A DNA stretch of 64,000 nucleotides from Ascarosepion bandense (Eukaryota > Mollusca > Cephalopoda > Sepiida > Sepiidae), in contig JBBBDQ010000224.1 in assembly GCA_037127315.1 (NCBI GenBank), positions 7,166,001-7,230,000 of the forward strand, read 5' to 3'. The notes under the pieces were generated by a model, which did not search any database, had not been told where the DNA came from, and was given only the letters and a program-made list of their open reading frames with translations. Shown here one piece after another: positions 34,500 to 46,772 of the stretch. Every line of letters begins with the position of its first letter. The stretch's first letter is position 1. The position numbers and the translations under genes were made by a program.

Positions 34500-36235
34500 A
34501 TACCATATCATGGCCCGTATCGAGGAAATAGACTTGAACATTCCTTAGGCTCAGGTGGATGAGATAAGATGGAAAGTGAGACAGATATTGGAGAAAGCCA
34601 AGCTACCCAAACCAAACATCACAAAAGAGGAGGGGCTGGCAATCAGGACCCTACAGAGGAATGGGAACATCATCATACTACCAGTTGACAAAGACAATAC
34701 AACTGTAGTGATGGACAAAACTGAATACACCAAGAACCTGGAAGACCCCATGAGAAGTAGTAGCTATTGCAAGGTAAAGAAAAATCCCACGTTGAAAACG
34801 GAACGACAGATGTGGCAGATCCTAATCAAGAACGAGGATCACTTCCAGCCTAGGATATACAGGCAGTTGTCTAAACCTTGCAGAAAGCTACCTCACATGT
34901 ATGGTCTACCTAAGATTCATAAAGACGGTATTCCGCTCAGGCCGATTGTTAGCAGCCTAGACTCGGTATGCCATCATCTGAGTCGCTTCCTTGTAGATAT
35001 AACTGACCCACTGATAGGAAAGTCACTATCATATGTTCGAAACGCCACCCACTTCGTGGAACTTATCAACGATGCTCCCATCCAAGGAAACTAGATGGTG
35101 AACTTGGATGTGGTTAGTCTGTTCACCATGTTACGTATGGTGGAGACATTATCGGTAGTCAGGGACAGACTGGCCTCGGACACATCTCTAGGAGAACGTA
35201 CCAGTATTTCACTAGATAACCTGATGGAGATGCTGACTTGGCAATGGGCTCACCATTATCACCATTGCTGGCTAATATATACATGCAATATTTTGAAGAG
35301 ATGGCATTAGAATCCACAGCTTGAAAACCAACACAATGGCTGAGATACGTTGATGAGACCTTCATATTCTGGCCACCTCAGGAGGTCCATACGCTATTAG
35401 ACAATGTGACCCCAATAAGATCATCAATACAGTTCACTACGGAAAAAGAGCACGACAACAATCTGACATTCCTAGATGGGCTAATAACTCGGACATAGGG
35501 GTGGTTCAAGACATCCGTATACCGCAAGCCAACATTCACCGGAAAATACCTCAACTTTAATTCCCATCACCCATACAATGTAAAGAAAGGGATCGTCTGC
35601 TGCCTGCAACATCGAGCAAAAGTCAACGACACAGAGATATACGAACAGGAAATGATCAGTATAAACAGTACCCTTCAAAGTAATAATTATGCAGGGTACA
35701 TAACAACAACCCCAACGACCATGGAAGGGTGGATGTATGAGAATAATAACTCTCAGAAAACAACCTACCTTATGTACAGGCGTTATCGGAGAAAATCCAA
35801 AGGATCTCTTGTTCATATAACATCAAGACGATCTTCAGAAGTAGATCTACACTTCACAGGTACCTTTCCCGAGCAAGACCCCAACAGAATAGGACATGAT
35901 TAAGGACTGTATGTACGCCATTCCATGTAGTTGTGGAAAGAAATATAAAAAAAAGAAACAGACCACCCGCTAAAAGTAACGCTAAACGAACATCGCAAGC
36001 CCGTAACACGATGAGAGATAGAAACATTAGGTTTGGCTGACCACATATAGAGGGAGACATGGAGTATATCACTGCTACCTACGAATGAAATTGAAATAAT
36101 AAAGAACCCACTGGAAACTACGTAAACTTAAGGAATCAGCACATATACTAGGATTAAATTAGGCTAAAAATATCTCCTAAGCCGGCCAAGCATAGAGATG
36201 TATACAATATGGGAACCATTAATAAGAAGTGCCAG
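34500..36235 (+). pseudogene. Penelope-like element with RT and GIY-YIG endonuclease, nearly complete ORF but disabled
   Basis: The best-preserved coding element here. The frame 34555-35094 covers the N-terminal half: NIIILPVDKDNTTVVMDKTE, then LPHMYGLPKIHKDGIPLRPI, the PLE RT signature. A stop at 35092 interrupts just before NLDVVSLFT. After a deletion near 35240, GSPLSPLLANIYMQYFEEMA and WLRYVDETFIFW follow; the catalytic pair is YVDE instead of YVDD. SVYRKPTFTGKYLNFNSHHP at 35515 is the post-RT block. 35895-36200 reads CMYAIPCSCGKKY, LNEHRKPVTR and HWKLRKLKESAHI in broken frames, the GIY-YIG domain. It ends next to a TA repeat. The stop, frameshifts and Asp-to-Glu change show it is dead. 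Confidence 0.92.
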
Positions 36236-36249
36236 AGAAAATAATTAGT

Positions 36250-36252
<3 letters not shown>

Positions 36253-36304
<52 letters not shown>
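36253..36304 (+). repeat. (AT)n microsatellite
   Basis: About 26 AT units directly after the PLE 3' end. Confidence 0.98.
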
Positions 36305-36305
<1 letters not shown>

Positions 36306-36504
36306 TATATTGAAAATAGCTAAGTTAAGTGACAAACTTCTCTACATTAATCCTATATATACACTATCCCTACTTATTACACACAACTTACATGACTTAC
36401 GAATTTCAATTATACTGCTTTTTTGGGTGAGTGGTTGAACCCCCACCCACGCGTAACTTAATCTATGTGGTATGTATGGGTATTTTTTCAAATCACCATT
36501 TTTA

Positions 36505-36625
36505 GATTAGTTGCGAACTACGACAAAAGATCCGTATACCCCGCCATTTAACCCATAGTTGGAGAAGATGAAATGGAAGCATATCTTTCCAACTGTGCGA
36601 TAATAAACATAATGATCTCGGCCGG
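36505..36625 (-). mobile_element. SINE-B, degenerate body fragment
   Basis: GCCATTTAACCCATAGTTGG and TATCTTTCC align with the reference SINE-B body on the minus strand, in an otherwise eroded sequence. The promoter boxes are not recognisable. Confidence 0.5.
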
Positions 36626-36639
36626 AGTAAAAACGCGAA

Positions 36640-38200
36640 TCGCCGATTTATCTTTTAGATAAACAGTGGTCAACGGGAAACGAAGGCAAAGAATTGTGAA
36701 GTCAATAAGGAAAATACTTTGATGACATTTTCATAGATTACGCTTCGTGCAGAGACGGATCTCTAAAAAGAAAAAGATGCATAGACACTTCTAGACTAGT
36801 TACCAACCATGACTGGAAAGCATGTTAACTTCTAACTGGGACAAGAAAAAGGCATTCATTATTATCCAAATTTTGCTCTGCAAAGAAAACGGCTGAAATT
36901 TGAACGTGATACGCTAATCCAACATTCCACTTCGATAGCAACTATGCTACGCCCACACAATAATATGTACGTATAAATACAGACTTCTATATAGCATAAT
37001 CAACACAGTATCATTATTTTAAATAATTTTTCACAAAAAATGACCAAAACATCCACATAGTTTTAAAATGTTTTTCTTATTTCCGTCAAAGATTTGCTAG
37101 TAATTCGAGTCAAATGTTATAGAAAATGCTGCTGTTATTGGGCGAAATCCAAAAGTTTATTTGCAAATATATCCTTCATGGCTCAAGTTTATCTGAGTAT
37201 TTGAAGTCATGTGTATTCGCTATGAAACAGACAAAATTACCCGTGCAATGATCGGAGACGACACGTCTTTTACTTGACAATGACTCTGCCATCAAAAAGA
37301 TTTAAAATATTTATGCTTGTACAGAGATTGCGAGATGTGCACTGGTGTCAAAATTGTCAGACAAATTGAAGAGAAAAAGAAAAGGATCTCGGAGAGCCAA
37401 CACAATAATTTTCTGTCAAAAACAGTACAATGTCTCATTTTCGGAAAAAAATCATTAAAAAACACAAAATGTCGCGTTGAAGGTATGCTCTCTAAAAATA
37501 TAGTAGTACGAAACATTATTATTTTTGGGAGTGCGTAGATTAAAACAAAACATCTCTTTCTCTCTCCCTCATAGATAGATAGATAGATAGATAGATATGT
37601 GCGTGTGAGTGCATGCATGCATGCATAACACATTAGGTATGACAATTTACTTGCCAGAATGACCATGAGAAAGACCCGTTTTCTGGCTACAGTTGGCTGG
37701 TGTAATATGAGGTCAGAGGTTTGAGCCAACTTGGTTGAAACGTCCCTAGAAGTAGTTTTCCGGAAAATCTTTCGTTAATGTCGTCATGCGCTTCAAAAGG
37801 TCAGTTATGATGTCATCAAATTTCTGTCCTTCCAGGGCATATTTTTACCATAAAAAATGAAACAGATGAGGTTAAGCCCCGGATAAGGTTCATGGATAAT
37901 TTGTTATGTGAAAATTGTAAAATGGTGGTACATCAAAGTCATATACAAATATAAATATGCCCATGAAAAATGGGCATACTTTCCATTACAGAGTTATAAA
38001 CATCCGATATAATTAAGAATACATATATGTTCGATTGCATGTCTAAATCACTTGTTTTACCCGAACATCTCTACGTAATATAATACAAAGAAATCGAACA
38101 TTACAAAGATAATATTTCAGATTCAGATTCGACTAATAACCACACATCTGCTTACAGATGTATTTACTCTTGCATTTATATAAAGATAATTAATTCTCTA
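36640..38200. other. unassigned DNA
   Basis: A (GATA)n block at about 37570-37597 and a TGCA repeat at 37609-37625 are the only recognisable features. A 145-codon minus-strand frame (37292-37729) runs through the GATA repeat and has no domain signature. Confidence 0.45.
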
Positions 38201-38204
38201 ATCG

Positions 38205-38327
38205 CCGCATACATATGACACAAGGCTGAAAGTATGGGTTACCCTATGAGGATCAAAATCATTACTCAGTTGTAATAGGTCCTAGTGAGCCAGGTTTTCT
38301 AACCATTAAACCACTTCGAGATGCCCA
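38205..38327 (-). mobile_element. SINE-C copy abutting a (GATA)n tract
   Basis: The complement starts GGGCATCTCGAAGTGGTTTA ATGGTTAG (A-box-like), and its tail has TTTCAGCCTTGTGTCATATG. The + strand then passes directly into GATA units at 38328. Confidence 0.75.
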
Positions 38328-38328
38328 G

Positions 38329-38395
<67 letters not shown>

Positions 38396-38552
38396 TTTGG
38401 TGTGGTTAAAGAAATGAAAAGGAAGAACATCTGATGTTCGTGAGCATAGAAAAATAGTAGCAACTGATGTTGATGTGGATAGATAAAGAGCGAAAGAAAC
38501 AATTGACGTTGTTGTGGATGGAGAAATAGAACGAAAGAATTTATGTTGAATT

Positions 38553-38607
<55 letters not shown>

Positions 38608-39350
38608 AATGATGTTGGTGTGGATCCACACCAAGATCATTTGTTTATTTCTATCTATTTATCTATTCAAGTAAACATCAACTTTTTCTATTTGTCTATT
38701 CACGTCATCTATCTGGATAAATAAATACGTAGAAAGAAACAACCGATCTTGGTGTGGATGGATAAATAAATATTAACAGAGATAGAAGTAATAGATGTTG
38801 GTATATAAACAAAGAAAGAAACAAACAAACATACAATTGATGTGGTATGGGTAGATAGATAGGAAAAACAACTAATGATGGGATAGATAGATAGATAGAT
38901 AGATAGATACATACATACATACATACATACATCCATACATACATACATACATACATACATACATGCATGCATGCATACATACATACATGACAAACAAAGT
39001 GCTTAAGAATTTCAAGCCTTTTCCCACCAACAAAAATGTCAGTTGTAGATGTATATATCACCATAGTCTTATCAATGCTGATTGTCAAACCAAATCGAGT
39101 AAATGCATCAGCAAAATGATCCACGATAAACTGCATGTCAACAGCAGAATGAGCAACAAGATCATCATAATCAGCATACAGGACCTTCACATACATACAT
39201 ATATACATACATATAAACGATTGAGGTTGGTATATTGTAGATTGATAGACAGAAAGAAGGAAACAAGTGATGTTGTCGTGGATAAAAGGAAACAAACAAT
39301 TGACGTTGGCGTAGATGGTAAAAAGAAAGAAACAATTTATGTTGGCACGA

Positions 39351-39391
<41 letters not shown>

Positions 39392-39897
39392 TTAATGCTG
39401 GCGTGGATAGAAAGAAAGAAACAACTGATGTTTTATGGACAGTAAAAAAGAAAGAAACAATTGATTTTGGCATAGAAAAAAAGAAAGAAAGAAAGAAATG
39501 ATGTTGACGTGGATAGAAATAAATAAATGATGTTGGTGTGGAAAGAATAAAAAAGAAAAGAAAGAAAAGAAATTGATTTTGGTATAGAAAGTATAAAAGA
39601 AAGGAAGAAACATTTTATGTTGATGGTGATAAAAAGAAATAAACAATTGATGTTGACGTGGGTAGAATGAAAGAAAGAATTGATGTTGACGTAGATGGTA
39701 AAAAAAAGTTGATGTTGGCGTGGAAAGAAAGAAAACAGAAAAAAAGAAATATTTGATGTTGGTGTAGATAGAAAGAAAGAACTGATGTTGGCGTGAATGT
39801 TAAAAAGAGAAGCAATGGATTTTGGCATGGATAGAAAGAAAGTAAGAAAGAAACATTTGATGTTAGCGTGGATAGAAAGAAACAATGCTGTTGTGGA

Positions 39898-39949
<52 letters not shown>

Positions 39950-40037
39950 ATTCATGTTGGCGTGGATAGAAAGAAAGGAACAATTGATATTGGCGTGGAT
40001 GGTACAAAAGAAAGTGACAATTGATTTTGGCATGGAT

Positions 40038-40072
<35 letters not shown>

Positions 40073-40311
40073 ATGAAAGAAAGAAAGAAAAGTTTGATGG
40101 TGATGTTTATGGATTTCTTTGTCCAAACACAGCTATTATTGGTCTAGATATTTGGATAGTTAGAATGAAGGGCACAATTATTGTTGGTGTGGTGAGATAG
40201 AATGAAAAAATTGATGTTAGTGTGGAGAGATATATATATAGAAAGAAAGAAATAAACAGTTGATGTTGCTGTGGAGAGATAAATAAAAAGAAACCATTTA
40301 TGTTAATGTGC

Positions 40312-40360
<49 letters not shown>

Positions 40361-40771
40361 AACAAATGTTATTGGTGTGAATAGATAGTAAGAAACAGTT
40401 ACTGTTAGTGTAGATAGAAAGGCTGATAGAAAGAAACAACTGATGTTAGTTCAGAAAGAAAGAAACAATTGATGTTTTTGCGAATAAACAGATATAAAGG
40501 TAGGTCGAAAGAAAGAAAATTTAGATATTTGTTTGATAGATATTTACAAAGAAACAATTGATATTAGTATGAATTGATACATGGATACAAAGAAACAATG
40601 GATGCTGGTGTTGATAGACATATAGAAAGAAAGATAGAATTGATATTGGTGTGAATCGACTGAATGAAAAAATAATTGTTGGTGTGAATAGATAGATATA
40701 TAGATAGAAATTTACTACTGATGTTGCTATAGACAGATAGGTAGATAGAAAGAAACAATTGATATTGGATT

Positions 40772-40806
<35 letters not shown>

Positions 40807-41060
40807 ATATAGCAATTGATGTTGGTGTGGATAGATCAATATCAAGAAACAGTTGATCTTTGTGCTGATAAATACATAGACAAATTAGTTGATGCTGGCG
40901 TGGAGAGATGTATAGATAGAAATATAGAAACAACTGTTGTTGGTGTTAATAGATAAAACATTTCTGTTAGTTTGAACAAGGAGAATCAATTGATTTTTGT
41001 GCGAACAGATAGAAGCAATTGATGTTGGTGTGGATTGTTAGATGGGAAGAGTTAATGTTG
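38328..41060 (+). repeat. 2.7-kb satellite tract of GATA and GAAA runs with a TTGATGTTGGTGTGGATAGA spacer
   Basis: Perfect (GATA)n and (GAAA)n blocks alternate with a short unique-looking unit, CAATTGATGTTGGCGTGGAT followed by AGAAAGAAA, which recurs dozens of times with variants (GTTGATGTTGGTGTGGATAG, CTGATGTTGGTGTGGATCC). Spacing varies from about 40 to 100 bp with the length of the simple runs. Every long frame on either strand (poly-SFFL, KERKKE, SIYL) is an artefact. A piece of RT is embedded at 38990-39187, bordered by CATA-type repeats. Confidence 0.95.
38990..39187 (-). pseudogene. LINE reverse transcriptase fragment inside satellite DNA
   Basis: On the minus strand a 66-codon stretch reads KVLYADYDDLVAHSAVDMQF, IVDHFADAFTRFGLTISIDK, TMVIYTSTTDIFVGGKRLEI. 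YAD.. is the RT catalytic box (usual form LLYADD) and FGL.I...KT is the following conserved block. It differs from the Jockey and RTE copies elsewhere. CATA-type tetranucleotide repeats border both sides, so the open frame runs on for 196 codons without meaning. Confidence 0.85.
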
Positions 41061-42439
41061 ATATGATCAGAAAGATAGAAGCAGATAATGTTCTGATAAA
41101 TACATACATATTAATGCATATTAATGAAATTTTTTTTTCTTGCTGTGATTGTGTTCAATAGCAGGTAAAAGCTAATATTTATCATTTCGACTGTTGTTTT
41201 TAAAGTAGAAATGTAGAAATTCAACAATTGTTGAATTACATTTTACCGCCCTTTTGTGACATTGTACCGAACTAATTTAAGCTCAAAATTTACCTACCAT
41301 CTGTAGGTGCCTTTGTGTAAGAATGCATGTCAATAAGCGTGCGGGAGGTGAACATGTGCAAAATAAATAACTACTGCGTGACTTTTATTTCTCTTTTCAA
41401 TGTATTGATCGATGCAAAACGGTTATTTTGCTAAGTTTTTTACCCATCCTTCCTAATTTTATAACCAAGGTTTTAAACTAAACACATTTCCCGTAATGTC
41501 AGTCATGATGGCGAACCACTGCTGGTTTTATAATGACTTGACATTCGATTACAATAATATAAAGTAAAAAAAAAATTAACAGAATCTATAAGTTAAGTCG
41601 ATGCCAAGAAATATTTCTACCATTTATTTCTACAATATCCTTTTGCCAAGTTCTCATTCGTATTCGAAATTCAAAATTATAAATAGAATACCACGAACAA
41701 AATGGGATTCGATTCTCGTAAATTGATACGAGCAAGAATAAACATTATTGCATGTGGTTGACGGTTAAATGTCATTTATTCATACTGCATAACGCTGAAC
41801 AAAATAGATACCAAATATATACTTGCCAATGAACAAATAATACTGATATGTCAATGATGTCCATAAATTATCTGTATCATTTTTTTTATTTCTAAAAAAA
41901 GGCTGATAACTTTACAGGATTTATTGGAAAACGTAGGTAAACAAATAAAGTTAAACACTTCAGGACACTTCCATACAGGCTCCATTTGTTGCACCTAACA
42001 CATCGAGAAGATGCCCAGTTTCCGTGTTCATAAACTTATGATGCTAACCTGATGTAATTTTTTCTATGTTTTTCTCGCTGATTCCGCTGAATCCGAATGT
42101 ACGGCGTGGCCCTTATAAACCAGGATACACATTATACTTTTGATATAGTCATTTTTATTAAAAGTCAGCGATTACTGACAATCATTTTTTACATCTACCT
42201 GGACATACAAACGAAATTGAATTAAAAAAAAGAGGCTATATATAAATTAAAAACTTGTTAATATTTCTTTAACGTGTAAAGAATTTAATTGATTGGTATA
42301 AACGTTATTGGATATAATAAATTGTAGAAGCTGTATAGATCATTTATCGACAACCTGTATATCAAAGCTACGAAAAACCAAATATATACTGTTTGGGAAA
42401 TATTTTTAATCGTATCAATTCATTTATTTCTATTTGATG
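41061..42439. other. unassigned AT-rich DNA
   Basis: A perfect 20-bp palindrome (AATTCAACAATTGTTGAATT) lies at 41218-41237. Otherwise no repeat or gene is recognised. Confidence 0.5.
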
Positions 42440-43080
42440 CGTCCCATCAAGGCCTAGGCGACCATGGCTACTATTGTTTGAAGCTGTTAGCAATTTTTTT
42501 TCTTTTCTCTCTTTCTTACTCCTTGTTCTACCATTCACTTACTGAATCTCTTTCTTAGAATATTCGCTGTTACTCTATGTTCCACTTGTCTTGAAGTATA
42601 ACGTGAGTTTCAAGTTTTCTTATTATGTGTCCCAGATATTTCAACTTTTTCAAATTCTAAGTATAGGGTCCTTATTGCTTCCATTTTTTTAAACGTCCTC
42701 GTTGCTGCCATGATCCATATATGTTATTCTCAGTATCCATCTGTGGAAACGTTTCTTTTGCCTCAAGTTATCTGTGACGAAATTGTCCAGTATTTACTGT
42801 CATGTAGAAGAATTCGTTTCTAACGAAATTTTCACCCTTTATGAATACAGTGTTTAGCTACTGGTATGCATGTTTCGTCATTCAAATATACTTTATGATT
42901 TTATTATATTTTTCGTCATCTTTTAGAATAATTTGTAAATTTCACGTGTAACTTTTTCTGTTTTTGCTGACGACCATACATTATGTCTTCTTACTGTTAA
43001 GGTTTAGTTCTTTCTCTCCGCTTTTCTTTATTATTTATCTACAAGTCCTTGATGCTGACATTATGTGTCTACCATCAGAA
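42440..43080 (-). pseudogene. RTE-type LINE, very decayed RT C-terminus
   Basis: The minus-strand DNA parallels the RTE copy at 60590-61482: AATTGTCCAGTATTTACTGT, TGCCTCAAGTTATCTGTGAC, and a fragment LKKLKYLGHIIRKLETHVIL near 42640 corresponding to the KFLGHIMRKEG block. Reading frames are broken throughout. Confidence 0.5.
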
Positions 43081-43739
43081 CGGTAGGAACTGCGTATACT
43101 CTGCAGTTCTCAGAGTATCAAAATATAGGAAAATTTGGGAAAATTCACAAAATCATTTGAGATTTTGATATCCATCAGACTAGCCCATTCGCTGAAGAAG
43201 ATTACACATGATAAAAATTGATTAAGAGAAAATGTTGCTACCGCAGTTATGATAATAGTGGCGTGTCACAGAATGGAAACAAAAGAGGGGGAGAAACTTG
43301 AAAAATGCTATAATTTTAACTAGTAGTTGAGAAAAACGTTAGAATAATTTTCTTATATATTAGCATATGAACTTAGGCTTGTACAAAAAGAGCATAACTT
43401 ATTCCGTTAAATATTAGATTTATTTTTAAATTGCCTGACTTATCTAATTAATATATCATCTTAAGAAAGAAAATCTGTACATTTTTGTTCCGGAACACTA
43501 GCAGTGAAGAAGCATGGTCGGGTTTTTGAAGGATGCGACAGTCAAGGCAATTTTGGGAATCATAGCCAGATACAAGTGAAAACCCTCAATCAAAAACAGT
43601 GTGAATAGACTGTGTTAACTGTATTTCTAATTGGCTACTACCTGCAACTTTTATCATAAACTCGCAACATATCGCGTATGTTTGCCTGTTATTTATTTAC
43701 CTGTTACACCATTCCCAAACTTTTTGTATAACCGGCAAA
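43081..43739. other. unassigned DNA
   Basis: No recognisable gene or repeat. Confidence 0.5.
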
Positions 43740-44000
43740 TTGGACTTTGTATTTTCATATGAGGCCCGTTGGAGTAATAGAAGGTGGAGTTCAAATTCCA
43801 GTAGAATTCATTACAGTCATTGACGTGCTAATACCATTGGAAACTGTATGAATCGCTCTCTTATCTCCCTACAGACATGGGTAAATAGCAAGACAGACTA
43901 GATTCTATATCACTGTGTGGCAACCCGTTTAGTAGAAGGAAAACTGAAGAGGGATTAGCTCTATCAACCCATGTGGTGCGCCGACGACTCTATTGAATTA
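43740..44000 (+). mobile_element. SINE-B, old diverged copy
   Basis: An A-box-like CCCGTTGGAGTAATAGAAGG and a B-box-like GAGTTCAAATTCCAGTAGAA TTC are followed by a body aligning with the reference (TGGGTAAATAGCAAGACAGA, TTCTATATC, GGCAACCCG). Many substitutions show it is older than the copy at 3767. Confidence 0.7.
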
Positions 44001-45054
44001 CGGGATTCGTGATCGTGATATTCGTATACCAACGTTATTTTATTGTCATCCTCCACACTAATACTAATAATATAAAATAATCTTTACGTGCATATAATTT
44101 TCAATGGCTGTATTTTTTACGAAAGCGCATGCCTGGGAAAGTCACATCTTTCTGTGTTCGCGTGACATGTTTTGTGCGCTTTCATGCGTACACAGCTTCA
44201 TTATTTCTGTTTGCATCGTCATTTAATTTGGATTCTGCTGTTTCATTCGTTTTTCCACAAAGGAATTTCGGTAAGAATATTGGTTCAAAAGGAAGAAGTA
44301 ATTTTGTCAAAAAGCAGAAGATTCCAAAAGCACGTGAACCCGGACGAAGGTGTTAAGGAAAACCAACAAAAAATAATCAAAGCATATACAGAGATGGAAT
44401 TAAACTAGACTCATAAAATCCCCGCTAATATTTAATCAAGCTATTTTCAATCGACGAATGAAAATGAATTAATTTAGTAACAAATTTTCATATTTTCAAT
44501 TGCGCCGCTTTATATCTTCTTTGTCAATTTACCGACCGAAAATAGAATTCGAAATTAAACGGAAGCGGTTGATCGATATTTATTGATCTTACCAAGGTAA
44601 AACCGATCAATCTTTCTTAATTTGATTTCAACATTAGCTTCCGACTGCTTTGAGTCCTGGGTACTTCGGCTTTCCAGGCAATGTCTTCAGAAAGAAACAA
44701 ACAAATGGAAAAAAATCCTGCGGAATGACAAAAAATTTTATCATTTAAGACTGTTTAATTTCTATTGCTTCTGGTGTCTGCAAACAAAATTTTGAAATTA
44801 GGTCCCATTATATAGTTTCCTTGTTTTTTCATATTTGCACACATATATAAATAAGCAAAACGAATCTTTACCGATTCGGCTACTTAAATGCATGCATTGA
44901 CTATAGAAAAGTTGTCATTGATATAAAAATAGATACAAAGTCGATGGTTGCCAGAAGTACAAACTTGATTCACTACAACTTCTTAATCTTGCTCAACTGA
45001 TTTTAATTTCACAGATTAAGAAAACTAAACACACACAGAGACACAATCAGACAG
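44001..45054. other. unassigned DNA
   Basis: Two overlapping open frames of 75 and 78 codons at 44129-44408 have no recognisable motif. No repeat ends found. Confidence 0.45.
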
Positions 45055-45096
45055 ACAGACACACACACACACACACATACACACACACACACACAT

Positions 45097-45146
<50 letters not shown>

Positions 45147-45213
45147 TCGCGTATATATAATTCTAGATATATGGTTGTACTTGTGATTTTATATATATAT
45201 ATATATATATATA
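45055..45213 (+). repeat. compound (CA)n and (TA)n microsatellites
   Basis: CA-rich at 45058-45104, TA at about 45105-45143, then a second TA block at about 45191-45213. Confidence 0.95.
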
Positions 45214-45381
45214 ACAATATGGAAAACAACTGAAAACATTGTGTTGAAGAGAAAATACCTATAATCACCTTCCCGTATTCACAAAAATTATTAAATATAC
45301 TATTAGAACTAGTTTACCTTTTAATATTCCTTAAATAGCAATTGCTTACAAATCAATAAAATATACCAATTCACTGTAAGA

Positions 45382-46092
45382 TTTTTTTTTTTTTTTTATA
45401 AGCGTTTCACCCCGAGCAAGGCATGTCACTGCCACTACTGTGCAGGGGGCTACGTAGAGTGGAGAAAGGCCGGTTAAATATAGGAAATAACAGAGGGTGG
45501 GTGATAGGCGGGTGAGGATACCGAGAATGAGGGTTGGGTAGATGAGAGTGTTGTGAGAATAGTTGGGAGTTAGTGTGATAGGAGGTGTCTATTGACCCTA
45601 CATTTAAACACCTGGAGATTGTAACTGTCGGGAAAGCAGACTTGTGGAGGGGAGTTCCACAGGCGGGAAGCGCGAGAAAAGAAGCTGTTGGAGTAGAATT
45701 TACGGTTACATCTTATTTGTTTAACTGTAAAAGGGTGGGACCTAGTTGCTAATCTAGTATCTCGTGTAAATTCGTGCTTAGGCGGCACCAGTGATCTAAG
45801 CTCATCGGAGCAGAAGTCATGAAAGTACTTGTAGAAGAGGCACAGGGAAGCTCCATCACGCCGGTGTGAGAGCGGCTGCAGCCGGTCTGCCAAGTCAGTA
45901 TCAACCACGTTACAGATCCTCCTTTGTATTTTGTCAAGAAGCCCAAGGAGAGCAGCAGGGGCACCCGACCAGATATGGCAGCAATATTCAATACACGGGC
46001 GGATGGTAGATTTGTATATGTGCAGAATAGTTTCAGGTGGGAAAAATTTCCGGGCCCTGCACAGAGAGCCGACTTTCATAGCAGCAGATTTG
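45382..46092 (-). pseudogene. Jockey-like LINE, 5'-truncated copy with poly-A tail
   Basis: A T run at 45382-45397 is the poly-A tail, followed by the conserved 3' UTR (CACCCCGAGCAAGGC...). The minus-strand frame 45570-46163 is open for the whole C-terminal region: SIAKSAAMK-like start, SLCRARKFFPPETILHIYKS, HRRDGASLCLFYKYFHDFCS, NSFFSRASRLWNSPP, RVNRHLLSH. Homology stops near 46092, where the first 20 codons of the frame come from flanking DNA. This 5' truncation is typical of LINE insertion. It has fewer lesions than the copy at 1-1414, so it is probably younger. Confidence 0.9.
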
Positions 46093-46203
46093 GCAATAGG
46101 AGATAATAAAGAAAAATGTACATAGGGATTTCTGAAGGACATTGGAATCTGTGAAATTACCACAAAACATCGTTTACAAATAGCAAATACGCATACAAAA
46201 CGA

Positions 46204-46216
46204 TATATATATATAC

Positions 46217-46291
<75 letters not shown>
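46204..46291 (+). repeat. compound (TA)n(TG)n microsatellite
   Basis: TA with two interruptions and then about 20 GT units. Confidence 0.97.
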
Positions 46292-46295
<4 letters not shown>

Positions 46296-46685
46296 GTGTG
46301 TGGGTAAGATAAAAATATAGAAAAATAAATTTAAAAAATTAGCATGACTATACCTCCAAACACATTAGGAAAAAATTTAATTAAAATGTTTAAAAATTCA
46401 ACGTTTCGTCCCTTTTCAGTCGCAGTTGCAAACGTCACTTTTGAGCTGATATAATCTTTTGACACCAGTTTTTAGACGTAAAATTTAAAGTCACGGGAGG
46501 AGAGATACTTTTCTGCCAGTTTTCCTTTGCCCAGAAGGAAGGACTTCAATGAGGTTCAATATTTTATCGAAGTAATCAATCTTGTATGAAAAAAATAAAA
46601 TTAAAGTAAACTACATTTAAATCTCAATTCTGGTGTCCTATATATCTAAATTTTATTAAAATGAATAAAGATTAATCCTCATTCA

Positions 46686-46688
<3 letters not shown>

Positions 46689-46739
<51 letters not shown>
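46689..46739 (+). repeat. (TA)n microsatellite
   Basis: About 25 TA units, 34 bp from the antisense hammerhead motif. Confidence 0.97.
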
Positions 46740-46741
<2 letters not shown>

Positions 46742-46772
46742 TAGAAAAAATGTAGATATTCTACAATTTCAA

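Noticed and set aside
37292..37729. 145-codon minus-strand open frame
   Set aside because: It reads through a GATA repeat (YLSIYLSIY) and has no recognisable domain.
38299..40933. Long minus- and plus-strand open frames (up to 196 codons) in the GATA/GAAA tract
   Set aside because: The translations are simple-repeat text (SIYL, SFFL, KERKKE). Only the RT-like part at 38990-39187 has protein character.
41218..41237. Perfect 20-bp palindrome as a regulatory site
   Set aside because: It is isolated in AT-rich DNA with no gene nearby; noted only as a sequence curiosity.
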